A stretch of DNA of 64,000 bases from Piscicola geometra. Lineage: Eukaryota; Annelida; Clitellata; Hirudinida; Piscicolidae. The stretch is taken from assembly GCA_943735955.1 (NCBI GenBank), contig OX030966.1:5341393-5405392 (forward strand). Reading direction: 5' to 3'. Shown one piece after another: positions 35,978 to 60,241 of the stretch. Position numbers and translations under genes: made by a program. Below the pieces are notes generated by a model. The model was not told the origin of the DNA, searched no databases, and saw nothing but the letters and a program-made list of their open reading frames with translations. The number at the start of each line of letters is the position of its first letter. Within the stretch, counting starts at the first letter, position 1.

Positions 35978-36192
35978 GGTAGCGGGGATGGCTTAGTTGG
36001 TAGACGTCGGACTTGCAACTTAAAGGTTAAAGTGTATATGATGCGGTGTTTGCGACGTATGCATTGAGAGATGTGTACGTCGTGTGGAGTGGCGCCTTGG
36101 CGCATAAGAACCATGGTTCTCAGAACCATTGTAACCTGGCATGCGTCTGTCAGGCTGTGAATAGTATAGACCAAAAAAAAAAAAAAAAGAAT
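35978..36192 (+). mobile_element. tRNA-derived SINE, family A, copy 1, with poly(A) tail
   Basis: Begins with a tRNA-like stretch (GGGGATGGCTTAGTTGGTAG, then GACTTGCAACTTAAAGG). A core (36053-36086) is identical over 34 nt to 62725-62758, and it ends in about 16 A residues. The core contains the inverted repeat CGACGTA/TACGTCG. Confidence 0.75.
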
Positions 36193-36546
36193 AAATATAT
36201 CATTATTTTTTTTTAGCTCAAAGTAGAATTTTATTCTTTAATAATACCTTTTTAACTGAAAAATATTTTTAATATGAAAAATAAATTTCGTAAATTCTGT
36301 AAGCAGTTTTTGAACCCTTTTACGCAAATATCTTTAGTCCAATTTAATTCCATAAATCAAAAGGGTTTATATGAGGTTCACTAGAAGTCTTCTTACTCTT
36401 TCTAATCACTAAATGTTACCAAATACTCCCCTCAGTGCTTTCTTGAAATATTGATTTTTACTTGAGATACCCTTTCAATAAAAATATTTAGAATGCTTTT
36501 AAGTTTCACTTTAAACATAAAATTCGATGAGGAAAGTATATATTAG

Positions 36547-48521
<11,975 letters not shown>

Positions 48522-51500
48522 AAAGCATGGAAGTGGATGGAGGGACTAGATAAGAGAAGTAATTCAGTTAATTGTACAAAGAAAAATATTAACGTTTAGA
48601 TGTGATGTTTCAGAATAGTCCTTTAAATATATATATATTTATATATATATATGTGATTTAATTAGTAATTTGAGTTTCAACTTATTGCTAAATAATGTTG
48701 TGTGTATACATATGGTTTCGAAGGGGCGAGTGGATGTGATTTTGGTGAGGGAGTGTCTTAATAACTTGATCAAGCAATATTGGCATATGAAGGAGAGTGT
48801 GAGGAACGTTCAGAAAAGAATTGAAGCATATTATCGAAAGATTAGACAATCTTTTCTTTTTATATGGTGTCGTTTTCTATACTTCCCGGTCTGCTTTAAA
48901 TGATTAATTGAACTTTGAGAATGACTAAATGAGCGTTTGGCAATGAAAATCAACTGTGAGCATCATAAATTTCAACATATTCATTGTAACTGTATGACAA
49001 ATGTTGCTTTAGATATGATTTTTTATAGAATCAGAAAATAAAAATAGACTAAGGGCATTATAAGCTTTGTCATTAGCTGTCTATATTTTGAAATATCATC
49101 AACTCTTACTTCTGTATCTTACACTATTCTTTCAGGAATCCTTTTATCCAAGGTCCAACCACCTATTCTTCGGTTGGACTATGTTCACCATGAATAATTC
49201 TGGATTCCACCTTCGTTGAATTTTTAGAAACTTATCTTTTGAAATTTCATTCTCTAATGATGTTATATAAAATAATTTTGAATATAAGAATTTATAAAGT
49301 ATAAAAAATGCAATAATTTTTGTCCAAATTACGACGTCTTTTAAATTGTCTACACATCTTGAATTTTTCTGAAATTTTGAAATTGTATTATATTGCATCA
49401 TTGACTTTCCAAGAATTTCCGCAAATTACTCAACATGAGTTAAATGCTAAGTATACAGGAATGTGAATCCTTCTGAAGGCAAGGTTCTCACTTAATGAGG
49501 TTTCCGGGGTTGCATTAGCATCGACAGTTGTTTCACTCTCTCTTACTCTTTTCAGTCATATCGGCATTCTGTTTACCATCCAGCTATCTACTGCTATTTC
49601 TCATCGCCACCATTGTATTTGCAAATATGGATGTTACGCCCATACATTTTTTACTAAATATTTAATATGTATGTCTCTTACAAATTAAATTGTTTGCATT
49701 TGAAATTGCCCGAAGCTGTAGATACCTAAGTTTTTACACGTTGAGAATTGTTTTTTTAATTCGGTTTCAAAATTACATCTTGTTATCTCGGTATTTGTGA
49801 AACGATTTGCTTGTGGAAACATCTTCTTTCTATTGTTATCGTTGTAGTGTGAGTAATTACATCGCGTGGTCTTTTCGTTGTTGCTGGCAGCGTAGTTAGT
49901 ACTCGGTGATTAGTTCAACTAAATTTATTATTAAATTAATTATTAAATGTATTTTTACACATTTAAACATATTCTTTTTCGACTTTAGTTTGTTCAAACT
50001 ATTTAATTAATGTTTTAAAACAAATTATATGACGTTATGTTTCGATTTGTAGCTACTTTTTAACTTACCCACTTAGCAGAAAAAGTAGCTACGCATACAG
50101 CATTCAAGCTGGCTGAATCATTAAACGACATTAAAATGATTAAAAAAAACAATTATTATTATTAGTTGTCCACACTGTATTTTGTTTATCAAAAGTATGT
50201 GATTATATATTCTTGTTTATTCTGCTTTTCTGAACTTGTTCATTATACATCAACATTTTAATTTAATGACTAAAAGCTAAGCAAAAAACTTCTAACATTT
50301 GAAACATCTTACACTATTTAACTAGTTTGTAAAGCATTTCAAATTTCGTTCATTTTCCAATTCAATTAAAATTTATTTAGATTTTTTTTATTATTCCAAA
50401 TTAATTTTGCATCCTTAAAAGTAAGTAATTTTTACGATAAAGTTTGTTTTCTTTGTATCTCTTTACATTGTAAACTATATGTATAATATTTTTATTAATA
50501 TATTTTAACAATTAGTGTAGAGAATGGAGAATAAAAGTTAGAAATGGTTAATGGAAACATCTTATTTCCTCTCAAAGGTTATTTTTTTACTCTTCTGTTT
50601 ACGAAGATCGACTAAATGTTTAAAGTCCTTTTTGAAATTACAACTTTGACAAACAATTTAATCGTTATTGCAAAACATAAAAACGAATATTTTTAATGAA
50701 TCATTACATAATTATATTGTTTGCTCTTTTTTTTCTTGTAGATTGATAATCTTGAAACTAAATTAATTTTTCCTATTTTAAAATAACGAACTTTCTAGTT
50801 ACATTTTTTGTGTTTTTTCCATGTTCTACTTTATAATTTTCTCGATTAAAAATTGAAAGTTATTGTATTGAAAAATTTTGCAATTTGATAAAAAGCATCT
50901 TTTTATAAATATGTAAATTTCCTAATATTAATTTTTACTTACCTATTTTCTATATTTCTTTTGAATCGAGTTTAGGTCTTTCTATACTTTTTCGTCTCGT
51001 CTAACCAGATGTTGCTTCTTTTTTGTATAACTTATATTTTGAAAATAAACTTTATGCTTTAGCATGATTTAAAAAATTGAGTTGGTTTCGTTCACTTATC
51101 TCGTTTTTTAGTTGATGAAAAAATAAAGTTTCATTTAACTTTGAGTTTGAAGTCTGTTCGAATATCGATTAAGTATAGCATAATAAAAACATCTTAGAGA
51201 CCGAAAAAAGGAAACTAGCTAACTTGGTAATATTCATTTCTCTATTTGTGAAATGTTCCCTCACTTTTTTTAATCATTATGATTTTGCATTTTTTCAAAA
51301 TGGCTTGAGACAATATCACTCTCAAATCAAAAGTCTCAACATCAAAATATCAGACACTTATGCACGAAATTACGACTTCAAAATTCTAAAAAGCAGAAGT
51401 CAAATTCTGTCTCATTATTTTTTCTTTTCAGTTCAAAGCAGCAATCAATGTGCAGCACCTAAAATTGTTTTGGTGCATTAAAACTTGAAAAGACTCAAAG

Positions 51501-54500
51501 ATCTCTTTGTGTGCAAGCGTACAAGCGCTATATAAATTTATTTGGTTGATCAATTGATCAATTGACATATAAGAAACGTGGTTCTTGAACGGAAACCGGT
51601 GACCAAAGGAAAATGTTCCTTACTGGCATAATAGCACATCAAGGACTTTTTCGTCTACTTCTTATTTTAAAGCTTTTCCAAATTTTGATATTTTTTATAC
51701 TTATGTTTCGAGAAGACCGCTTCTAGGGAGATAAATAGGCAATTGATTCTTTGTAGCTCTGTTTAGCGAGCAGCGTTTTAGAAGTTTCCACTGACATCTA
51801 TTTTTTATTGAATATCTCGAAATCAATTTAAAAACATCCTTATTACAAATTTCATAATCGATTGAAAAATATAGCAAAAAGTAAACTATTTGTTTTACAT
51901 TTTAGGTTTTTTAAACCATTTTGGGCATTAAAATGAACTCCAAATTCATTGAATATTAATTTTAAACAATTTATTTCTTGTTTGAAATGTGCATTTTAAC
52001 GAAAATAGGAACTTTTGTACGTTCTTTCATTATCATTTAAATGACGTTAGTACTAGTTCAACTTATTTATTGCGGTGAGTGGCTTGTAGGAAAGTGTGAA
52101 AATCTTTCGCACACACATTTAAGTCTTTTTTCATTGACTTTTTGCTCACCGTTATTTTTAAACATTAAAAATGTAACTTTTACTCTTTAGGATGAATTTT
52201 AAAAATATATTATTTTTTTTTACTTATAAACAAATACAAAACAATATAAACTAAATTTAATTATTAAATAATTTATTCAAAATAATAGCTCAAGAGCTCT
52301 TATTTATTAAGAATTAAAAGTTTATAAATACATATAAAGTTTAAAAAATAACTTGAAGAAATTTATTCGTGAGATTTAAACACTATTTTTAGTTTTGTTT
52401 TTCCATACTTATTTACGTGAGCATGGTAGTAGATGGAATGGGCTGGTAGTGGCCTAACCAGAATAAAGGTCCCTTATGTATGCTTCGCCTCAAACGCTTC
52501 TTATTTTTCAAAGTTCATCCACTATCACTTTTTAAAAGTTTTATTTCTTTTTTCGGTCTTAACTATCATTTTGGGAACCTAGTTATTTTTATTTATTATA
52601 CTTTCGACTGAACCATCTTTCAAATCTTTTCAAAAATGATTGAAATCTTCATTTTATACGATTTTTTACAATTTGTTATATCAAATCTGACGAAATTCGA
52701 ATGTCTCAACCGTACGTTCGCTTGACCATTAAAGCAAATGAAGCTGTAAAACACTGAAGCTTTTTCTTTCTTTTCACCATCTTTTCTTCATAATTTTCAT
52801 TTCAGTTTTTTCAAGCAATTAACTGAGATGCTCCTCGATCAATTGGTGAAGGGACAGTAATAAGTTTGAAAGTTTGGGGAAATAATATAATTATTCATGT
52901 ACCATCGAAGTTCAATTTTGTTTAGTCCACATATTACAATCTATTGATGAAAAAAGTTTATGCTTAAAGCTCATAAATTTAGTTGTCAACCTTTAAATAA
53001 TTCATTTAAACCTTTATTCCAGTTATTCCATCTTGGTAAAACATGTTTATACACTTTGAAATCCCACAAGTCGAAAGTTTTTACTGCTGTAAAAGCTTTG
53101 TCGTCTATAGTTAAAACATCTATTAATAGCAAATTCTCTTCTATAAATCCGTTCCAATCTTAGAGGAAGAGCATTGTGGGTAGTTAGCAAGTATACAATA
53201 TACTGTGTACTAGCTGTGCGCCGCCGGTGATGACTGGTTTTCTGTATTTAATCAAACGTAAACGTGAATTAATTGTCTTTTGCATACGAATAATAGCTTA
53301 GTCGTGCAAGTGAAGTCGTCGTCAGTCCTTCATAACTTACAAGAGCTGCAGTCCACTTAATTGGCTCATTTTTATTTATAGTCCTTTTCAATCTAATCGA
53401 CAAATTAATAAATAAATAATTATTCTTAATTAATTAATAATAATTAATTTATTAGTAACTCGGAACTGATTCTTAGTCCAAAATACTAAAGCTACTGAAA
53501 CCGCGCTCAAATTTTCTCAAAACCGTTTAATTCAGTGCGATTTACACCTTTGGAAAAAATATGACTTATTCCATCTGTCATAGTCGCATTTTGGTAAGCA
53601 CTAGTTTTTAATGTTAAAATAAATAAGTCATTCATATTTAAAAAAATTTAATGTTAATATAATTGTTTTTTCTCAATTTAAAATCAATTAGCGATATTTC
53701 AAAATTAAAAACTATTTTCGTCGTTAATGCTTATTAATTAACGGATTATATTGTAAAGCTTAGTTTTATAATATAATTCTTCTAATTTTTTTCTTACCTC
53801 TTTTTCACCTCTAAGGTTTCTTAGAATTTAAAGATTTTTTCCTTCCTATTTTGTATATCTATTAAAGTGTAGTAAAGTTCTTGTGGAAAGATGAGGCTAA
53901 AAATGAGTTTCTATAAAAGTTGTTGAATTTTTTTTCTGTATTTAGTGATATTTTCATCTACATTTTAATCGGAAACTTTAAATTTTTCTCGGACAGATGT
54001 TTCGATTGTAGGATACTTTTTTTAAAGCGATTAATAATATTATTTCGGTTTTTATTTCTAGTAATAAGATTTAAAAAAAAATTATATTTTCAAAATTAAT
54101 TTCAAATGTTTCATTATTGAGCAGTGTTAAAATGACTAATATTATGTTATTAATTATGTCTTAAATATTTTTCAATTAAGGAAGAGTATCTGAAGACTTA
54201 GGTATTTTACGGTATACCTCTAAGATAGTTTATTTATTGCGATAGCTTAATATTTAAAATGTATACGATTAAAGTAAAGAACAAAAGTATATGTATTAAA
54301 TTCCCAATTTAATCTCATTAATTATAAGTTATTACTCATACATGTGAATTTATTGTTATTGGTGTTCTAAAAGGAGTGTTGCCTCTATTTACAAGTGTTC
54401 TTCTTGTTCTTCATTTACTCTTAGTCAGTGCTGTATTCGTAGTTACGAGAACCTTTCACTGAAATGTTACTCCGATTAAACCTTATAATACATTCAGTTT

Positions 54501-55320
54501 GTATATGCTTAAGAACCTAATGTGTGAGCGATAAAAGTAATGAAATAATGAAAAATTGTATCATTCATGGTTCAATAGACATTATTTTTCTCATGTGATG
54601 ATGTCACATTGTGACGTATAAGCTGTTTGCTAGATTTAATTGGAATTAATAATGGAAAAGTGATAAGATCCCACAACATTGGTCATAAATCCATTTTAAG
54701 TTGACTTCTAATATTGGCGTGAGAGATTATTGATGTAGTTGCAAGTAATGCTTAAGTTTCTAGAATGAATTCAATTAGAGTGGTATTTGTTCGTTCTTTT
54801 ACTATTTGATCAATGTTGTTAAAAGGTCTGCTTTTAAATAAATCTGTTGGTATGTGCTTTTGTGATATTTGCGAGTTTCTGTGAAAAAGTCTCATTAAAA
54901 GTGTCTTATACTGACCATGGTAATCAGGTAGTCAACCAGGCTGAAGTAACAAAAATCTAGATATTTGATGAGAAAAATGGAACAATTTAAATTATTTTAT
55001 AAAATTTAACAATTCCTATTATATCAAAACGTCATTTTTTAGAATTGAAAGCAAATGAAATCTAATTCATTCATAAAATCTACAAATTATTTATTAAAAG
55101 AAGCGGAAGAAGGAATAGAAGACGATGTTAAACTCAAAGAATAAAAATAAGTAGTTAATGAAAAACGCTAAAATGCAAAAATTTGCACAAAAAAGAAATT
55201 ATAAGTTATTTTTTTTATTGTATTTGATTATAGGATAAAATAATTCTGTAACTCTATATACAGCATTTCTTTGTTTTTCAAACTCCTTATTGTCGCTGTG
55301 CATTCAAATAAAAAATAAAT
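48522..55320. other. Intergenic AT-rich DNA between the zinc-finger gene and RPB3; no gene seen
   Basis: The first 500 nt are probably the zinc-finger 3' UTR, with AATAAA at 49037-49042. The rest is AT-rich without supportable exons, apart from a LINE 3' tail near 51520-51565. Confidence 0.6.
51430..51570 (+). mobile_element. LINE 3' end remnant
   Basis: ACAAGCGCTATATAAATTTA at 51521-51540 is followed by TTGATCAATTGATCAATTGA. This matches the 3' end of the LINE at 22053-22625 (GGGCGCTATACAAAT then (ATTG)n). Upstream coding similarity is too decayed to read. Confidence 0.55.
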
Positions 55321-56316
55321 ATGCCGTACGCAAATAGGCCGGAGGTGAGGGTGCTAGAATTGACGGAAGACAATGTGAAGTTCGTTCTGGATCAGACGGA
55401 CATGAGCATGGCGAACTCAATCAGAAGAATCTGCATCGCTGAAACTCCTATCATGGCGTTTGACTGGATACAAATAGAAAAAAATACTTCTTGCCTGTGT
55501 GACGAGTTTATAGCACACAGAATTGGTTTAGTTCCCTTGATAAGTGATGACATAGTCGACAAAATGAACTACAACAGAGACTGCAGGTGCGATGACTTTT
55601 GCATGGAGTGCTCAGTGGAGTTTACATTGGACGTGAGGTGCACTGATGACCAGACAAAAGACGTCCACACCGGACACTTGCTCAGCAACCACCGCCAGTG
55701 TCTGCCCGCCACTAACCGTAGCAGAGACGAGGATGGTGAAAGTAGTGAGATGAATGAAATATTGTTATGCAAACTAAGGAAAGATCAGCATTTGAAGATC
55801 AAGGCTGTTGCTCGCAAGGGAATTGCGAAGGAACATGCAAAGTGGAATCCCACTGCAGGAGTTGGTTTTGAGTATGATCCAGATAACAAAACCAGACACA
55901 CCATCTTTCCAAAACCCGAAGAGTGGCACAAAAGCGAATACTCAAATCTGCCCGAAGATGTTTGTAAGTGTTTTGTGCTCCTTCTTGCTTTTAAAAGCTT
56001 TCTATATACTGATTATATTTAGATATGTTTTACATTTCAATTATTTATTTTTTATAATTGAATCATTTTGAAAATATTTTTATCAACACTCTTTACACTC
56101 TATAATTTGACTCTAACTTCAAATGCACTCATAATAGATGAAGATGAGTACGACTACAAAGAAAAGCCTCGGACATTCTACATGAATGTGGAGTCGTGCG
56201 GTTCTCTCAAACCGGAAAACATTGTTCTCTCTGCGCTGAATGTCTTCAAGGAAAAGCTCGGAAACCTTCAAGCCCAACTCAAGCAGGAAATGCAAGGAGA
56301 CGACAAGTTTGAGTGA
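55321..56316 (+). CDS. POLR2C: RNA polymerase II subunit RPB3, complete, two exons
   Basis: RPB3 forms the assembly platform of RNA polymerase II with RPB11 in the nucleus. Exons 55321-55963 and 56138-56316 join in phase, giving 273 residues, the usual size (human 275). The start [20 protein letters not shown] is collinear with animal RPB3. The alpha-like core IANSIRR-type motif appears as [20 protein letters not shown]. The zinc-binding loop is [10 protein letters not shown] with all four cysteines. [20 protein letters not shown] and [20 protein letters not shown] confirm the C-terminal half. It is convergent with the tetraspanin gene downstream. AATAAA at 56585-56590 is a likely polyadenylation signal. 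Confidence 0.97.
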
Positions 56317-56584
56317 CAGCCTGAAACTTCAAAATGATATGATGATAATAATTTATAATAATCGAGCTCTGAGACTTTAGCTAACATTACTTTTTTCATC
56401 TTTTTTTGCTTAATCATCACTTTTCAGAACGAAACCAATTGGAATTCAAAAAAGAAAATAGATTTTACAGTTTGATTGTTCAATATCAATTTAATTAGAA
56501 AGAAACATTGTCTGTACAAAAAAATAGCACTCGAAATTTTAAGACTAGAATATACAAAGTATAAAGTAATCTTATTTTGAAAAT

Positions 56585-56590
56585 AATAAA
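56585..56590 (+). terminator. Candidate polyadenylation signal of RPB3
   Basis: AATAAA, 269 nt after the stop codon and about 260 nt before the end of the convergent tetraspanin coding region. Confidence 0.5.
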
Positions 56591-56848
56591 ATATTTAAAA
56601 AACAGCTATTTTTCGGTGTTAGAAGACATGGAGTAGATACATTTAAAATGGTTGAATCTTTTAGACAAATTCTATGAAATTTATAGATAAATTCTTATAC
56701 GAAAACAGATCGGAAAAGTTTTTAAAAATGAAATTGTATTGTTTCTCAGTGCTCCTGCCAGCGTGCTTTCTGTGCAAAAATGTCACTTCTCAAGTTCTGT
56801 GCAAAACATATTCCCAGAATCTGAAAATGAATGTTAAGAATATTAATT

Positions 56849-59209
56849 TTAAAAAATAATACATTTTAAATTTACCAGATTCTGACTACATATGAATTCT
56901 ACAAACAACACAACTGCCAACTTAGTTCTTCCTCCTTCCACAATCACCCCTATCCATCCCTTCCAATCTTTCCACCCCCAACCTGCACCAATGCAAGCCC
57001 AACAAAGACAGCAGCGACAGGGATGAGGTTGTGGTTCACCCACGATTCCCCCTGCTCAATGCAGCCCACTGTGTAGATCAGGTCACTAGAGTCCCGTCTC
57101 TGGAAGGGGTGTTGTTTGGTGTGAAGGGGGATATATGACCAAAACAGACATTGGACAAAATAGATCTTAAAAAATAGCTCTTAACAAATTAGAACTTGGG
57201 TTTGGGTTAAGGTTGGGGTTTTTATTTTAAGACCTATTTTGTCAAAAATCTATTTTTTAAAAAGCTATTTTGTCCAAGGTCTATTTCGTCTAAAACCCTA
57301 AACATCAAACAGACACTTCTGAATGAGAATAGCGTCAAATGATGTGAAAGGTGTTTCACTGACCTTTCTTGTGTCATAACCGCACTGCCAGTTCTTGATG
57401 GAGTCCTGGAAGGTGGCAATTTTTTGTGAATTATTTATAACCGATAATGACTCTGCAGCACTCTAAAAAGAATAATAATTATTATCGTTTTAATATAGCC
57501 CGGGCGCGCAACTGAAGTGCTCTCAATATGGCGTTAGTACCAGAAACAATGGCCACAAATGTCTAATGAAGAGCTGTATGTGTGGGTCCGATCTGGTATG
57601 ATCAGCATACAGAGGCAAGCAATCAAGCGCGAACATTGGGGTTGGGCTTGCAGCAGGAGAAGGGCACGCCACAAGCCTCCCTGCTGGGCGAGGAGCAGTT
57701 GAAGTAGATGTTCATGTCCCAGTCACTGAAGCTCTCGACGCCGCAGCACCGCAGCTGTGTGCAATTTAGATGAAGACGTCTGATCTAATCAAATCAAATT
57801 AAATTTATTTTAATTTAATTTTGGTTTATAATTATTTTTGGTTGAAGAACACTAAAAAACAATGTATAATACGTCTACCTTAGTAAACTTAAGCTCCCAA
57901 ATATTATTTAAAAAAAAGTTATTTCTGGATTTACAGATTAATATTTCAAATGAACTATTTTTTAATTATAAAAACATGGTACCCTTAAAACCAATGCTGT
58001 GTCGTTGCCTTACACCCAAAACCAATTCTGAACACCAGCCACCCTCTTACACCCACCACAGAAGATACATTGAGTGCTAATCATCATCACCACCCAAGCA
58101 TGCATCACTCAGCCACAATTAGTTTTAATCATCACCCTCCAGTAATGCCGCACTCACCCACTCTTCCTGCACCCAGTCGATCAGGTTCTGGAGGTCAGGA
58201 TCATCACGGTACTGCACAATCATCAGTTTGAGTTGCAGCTTCACTTGCTCCTTCACCTTTTCCACATTTTGCAAATCATTTTGAAAAGATCAATTTTAAG
58301 ATCCATTTTAAACAAATTGATATCTTCTTGAATTTCTTTCACTTAATTACTTTTTCTAAATATTATTTATGATACTAAAAATATTTTCCACTAACCCAGT
58401 CCTTGTAGACAAAGATTATGATTCCAAATGCCAGCTCACAAAAGAATATTATGCCCACTGACACACAATACTGAGAAATGAATATATCCACTGACCAATC
58501 ATCAAATAAAGAACTCAAATATATAATGAAGGGTGGCCATATGATTAACAAGAAATATTGCTAAATAAAGTTGAACCAGTAAATTAATTTCACATATAAA
58601 AAAGTGATAATAATTATATTTAAATTAAAGTATAAATAACTGATTAACTTGAATAAACATTAAAAAACCTTACAATTAACAACAGGAAGGTATTTTCTCG
58701 TAAAGCCCCAATGCATCCTGTAAAGCCAATAATGTAGATGAGGCTGCCAGAGATGATGAGCATGAGAGCTGGGTCAAGAGGAATTTGAGACAACTTTCCG
58801 AGATTTGCAAACATGTCCTTCTCTGCCCATGCCCACAAGCCGATCGCCAGCATCAACCCTCCTAATATCTTCCATGGTGGATTATTTTAAATTGCAATTT
58901 ATGAATTTATTTCCTATTAAGGAGTATGTAGAGTTTCAAAATGCAAGGGCTTCTCTATTTATTCACAGGAAATTAATTAAAATTATATTTTTCATGAACG
59001 TTTCAATATAAATAGAATTAAACTAAATATTTTTCAAAAAAAAATAAATAGATTCAAAAAATGTGTTTTTATGGTTTTGAAATTTTCACGGAAATAACAT
59101 TTTGCGGAAATGAAAGCGAACGTACCCAGAAGATGACGTTGAATCCAAAAACGAGGTACTTGATGACACTACTCACTTCGGATCTGTCTCGTCGGTACCT
59201 AGAAGCCAT
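56849..59209 (-). CDS. Tetraspanin of the TspanC8 type (TSPAN5/14/17/33-like), eight exons
   Basis: A four-pass membrane scaffold. TspanC8 members escort the protease ADAM10 to the cell surface (family knowledge). Exons: 59126-59209, 58674-58868, 58396-58470, 58158-58256, 57635-57754, 57364-57405, 56976-57099, 56849-56898, giving about 262 residues. It starts MASRYRRDRSEVSSVIKYLV and has TM1 with LWAW, TM2 with GFTGCIGALRENTFLL, and TM3 ending YKDW. The large loop carries RDDPDLQNLIDWVQEEW, CCG and eight cysteines (CC, FNC, EAC, SCC, QCGYD, GCIEQ). The first seven exons are phase 0 and secure. The last join is tentative: it needs a GTGGAA donor (exon end 56976) to read VGEFICSQNLV, close to the usual ICLAQNLV. 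The obvious donor at 56983 (CAG-GTTGGG) gives a different tail. Confidence 0.92.
57135..57292. mobile_element. Fold-back element with GGGTTTGGGTTAAGG-like interior
   Basis: The left arm (about 57135-57177, containing TTGGACAAAATAG) and the right arm (about 57249-57291, containing CTATTTTGTCCAA) are imperfect inverted repeats of about 42 nt. The interior holds TTGGGTTTGGGTTAAGGTTG, a degenerate telomere-like tract. It lies in the tetraspanin intron between exons 6 and 7. Confidence 0.65.
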
Positions 59210-59316
59210 TTAAAATAGCAAACCTTTGCGGTAAAACAACACGAATTAGAATCTTTCTCAACAAATGATCGATCATACAATTATTGTTTAAAAGTGAATG
59301 TAAGTTTTTCATCAAT

Positions 59317-59322
59317 TTATTC
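59317..59322 (-). terminator. Candidate polyadenylation signal of the UQCC4-like gene
   Basis: AATAAA on the minus strand 33 nt after the stop codon. The whole gap to the start codon of the downstream tetraspanin gene is only 145 nt. Confidence 0.6.
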
Positions 59323-59354
59323 AGAAAATATTTACACTGAATGAGAAAAATTGA

Positions 59355-59995
59355 TTACTTTTTTACATAATCAATTGTCTCACTATGCATCACACCCAGT
59401 CTTTTATCTTGCTCTTTTAAGCCTGGAATTCTTTCGTAAATTGATGTTTTCATATTTTCATCCCAGTCACTTTCTTCTCGAAGGACGAAGAAATAAACCA
59501 TAAAAACAAACATGGAGAATGTAATTGAGACGGTTTGGTACCAAGGGTATTCCTTCTCAATGGGTGCGAAAGTGTCTAAGGAACTGTAGTCATGGGCTTT
59601 GCTGGCAGAGTACTTGATGGGGCTGTCAGTGTCATCAGTTTCATTTTTGAAGACTTCGCGACTTTGATGAATTAATGATACTGGTTCAATCCTGGAAATA
59701 ATTGTGAAACAATAACTTATAAAATTAATAATATTAATGAATGAATGTTTATTAGAGGGAAGATTTAGTAAAGTACAAGTGCCCTTTTTGAACAAAAATA
59801 ATATACAATCATAAAACTGAAATGGAAATAAAATAAAGATAGGTATTTAAAATAAAATATATAAAAACTAAATTACTAATGCTATTTTAGAAGAAAAACT
59901 GGATAAAACTAAGAAACAAACCAATGCCCTTTTAAAGCAAAGATGTACTTGTAATATTTTGAAATATGTTTGCTTATTTTACTTAGATGTAGCAT
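59355..59995 (-). CDS. UQCC4/CCSMST1-like mitochondrial complex III assembly factor, two exons
   Basis: Exons 59922-59995 and 59355-59691 join in phase, giving 136 residues. The N-terminus (MLHLSKISKHISKYYKYIFA) is basic and Ser/Lys-rich, like a mitochondrial presequence. The diagnostic part is SPIKYSASKAHDY, then EYPWYQ, a single transmembrane helix (TVSITFSMFVFMVYFFVL) and directly after it REESDWDENM. This order (PI-F/Y-S-SKA, PWW/Y, helix, LREESE/D) is that of human CCSMST1/C16orf91, now called UQCC4, an inner-membrane factor in cytochrome bc1 assembly (recalled family knowledge). Similarity outside these blocks is low, so orthology is inferred. It is divergent from HADHA, with starts 246 bp apart. 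Confidence 0.75.
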
Positions 59996-60241
59996 TGTGC
60001 GTCGAATAAAATATTAATTGAGAAAATCAGTCTAGAAGGTTAATAAATTTAAAAGTAACTTTGAATAATTAAGTTTTTTGAAAATTTGTGAGAAAACTTT
60101 ATAATAGTTTGTTATATTTTTTTTACAGTAGCATTTTTAAAAAATACTTTTTTATTTGAAAGTATTACTTTTAGTTACATCTAAAGTTTAGAAAATAGGA
60201 ACATTGTCCTATTACTCTATTTTCCTATTTAGACGTGAAAA
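59996..60241. promoter_or_regulatory. Bidirectional promoter region between UQCC4-like and HADHA
   Basis: Only 246 bp separate two outward-facing start codons, so both 5' UTRs and both promoters must share this AT-rich gap unless upstream non-coding exons exist. I see no clear TATA box on either strand. Confidence 0.6.

Noticed and set aside
35978..36060. A functional tRNA gene
   Set aside because: The tRNA-like region lacks a complete cloverleaf and intact B box, continues into a repeated non-tRNA body, and ends in poly(A), as a SINE does.
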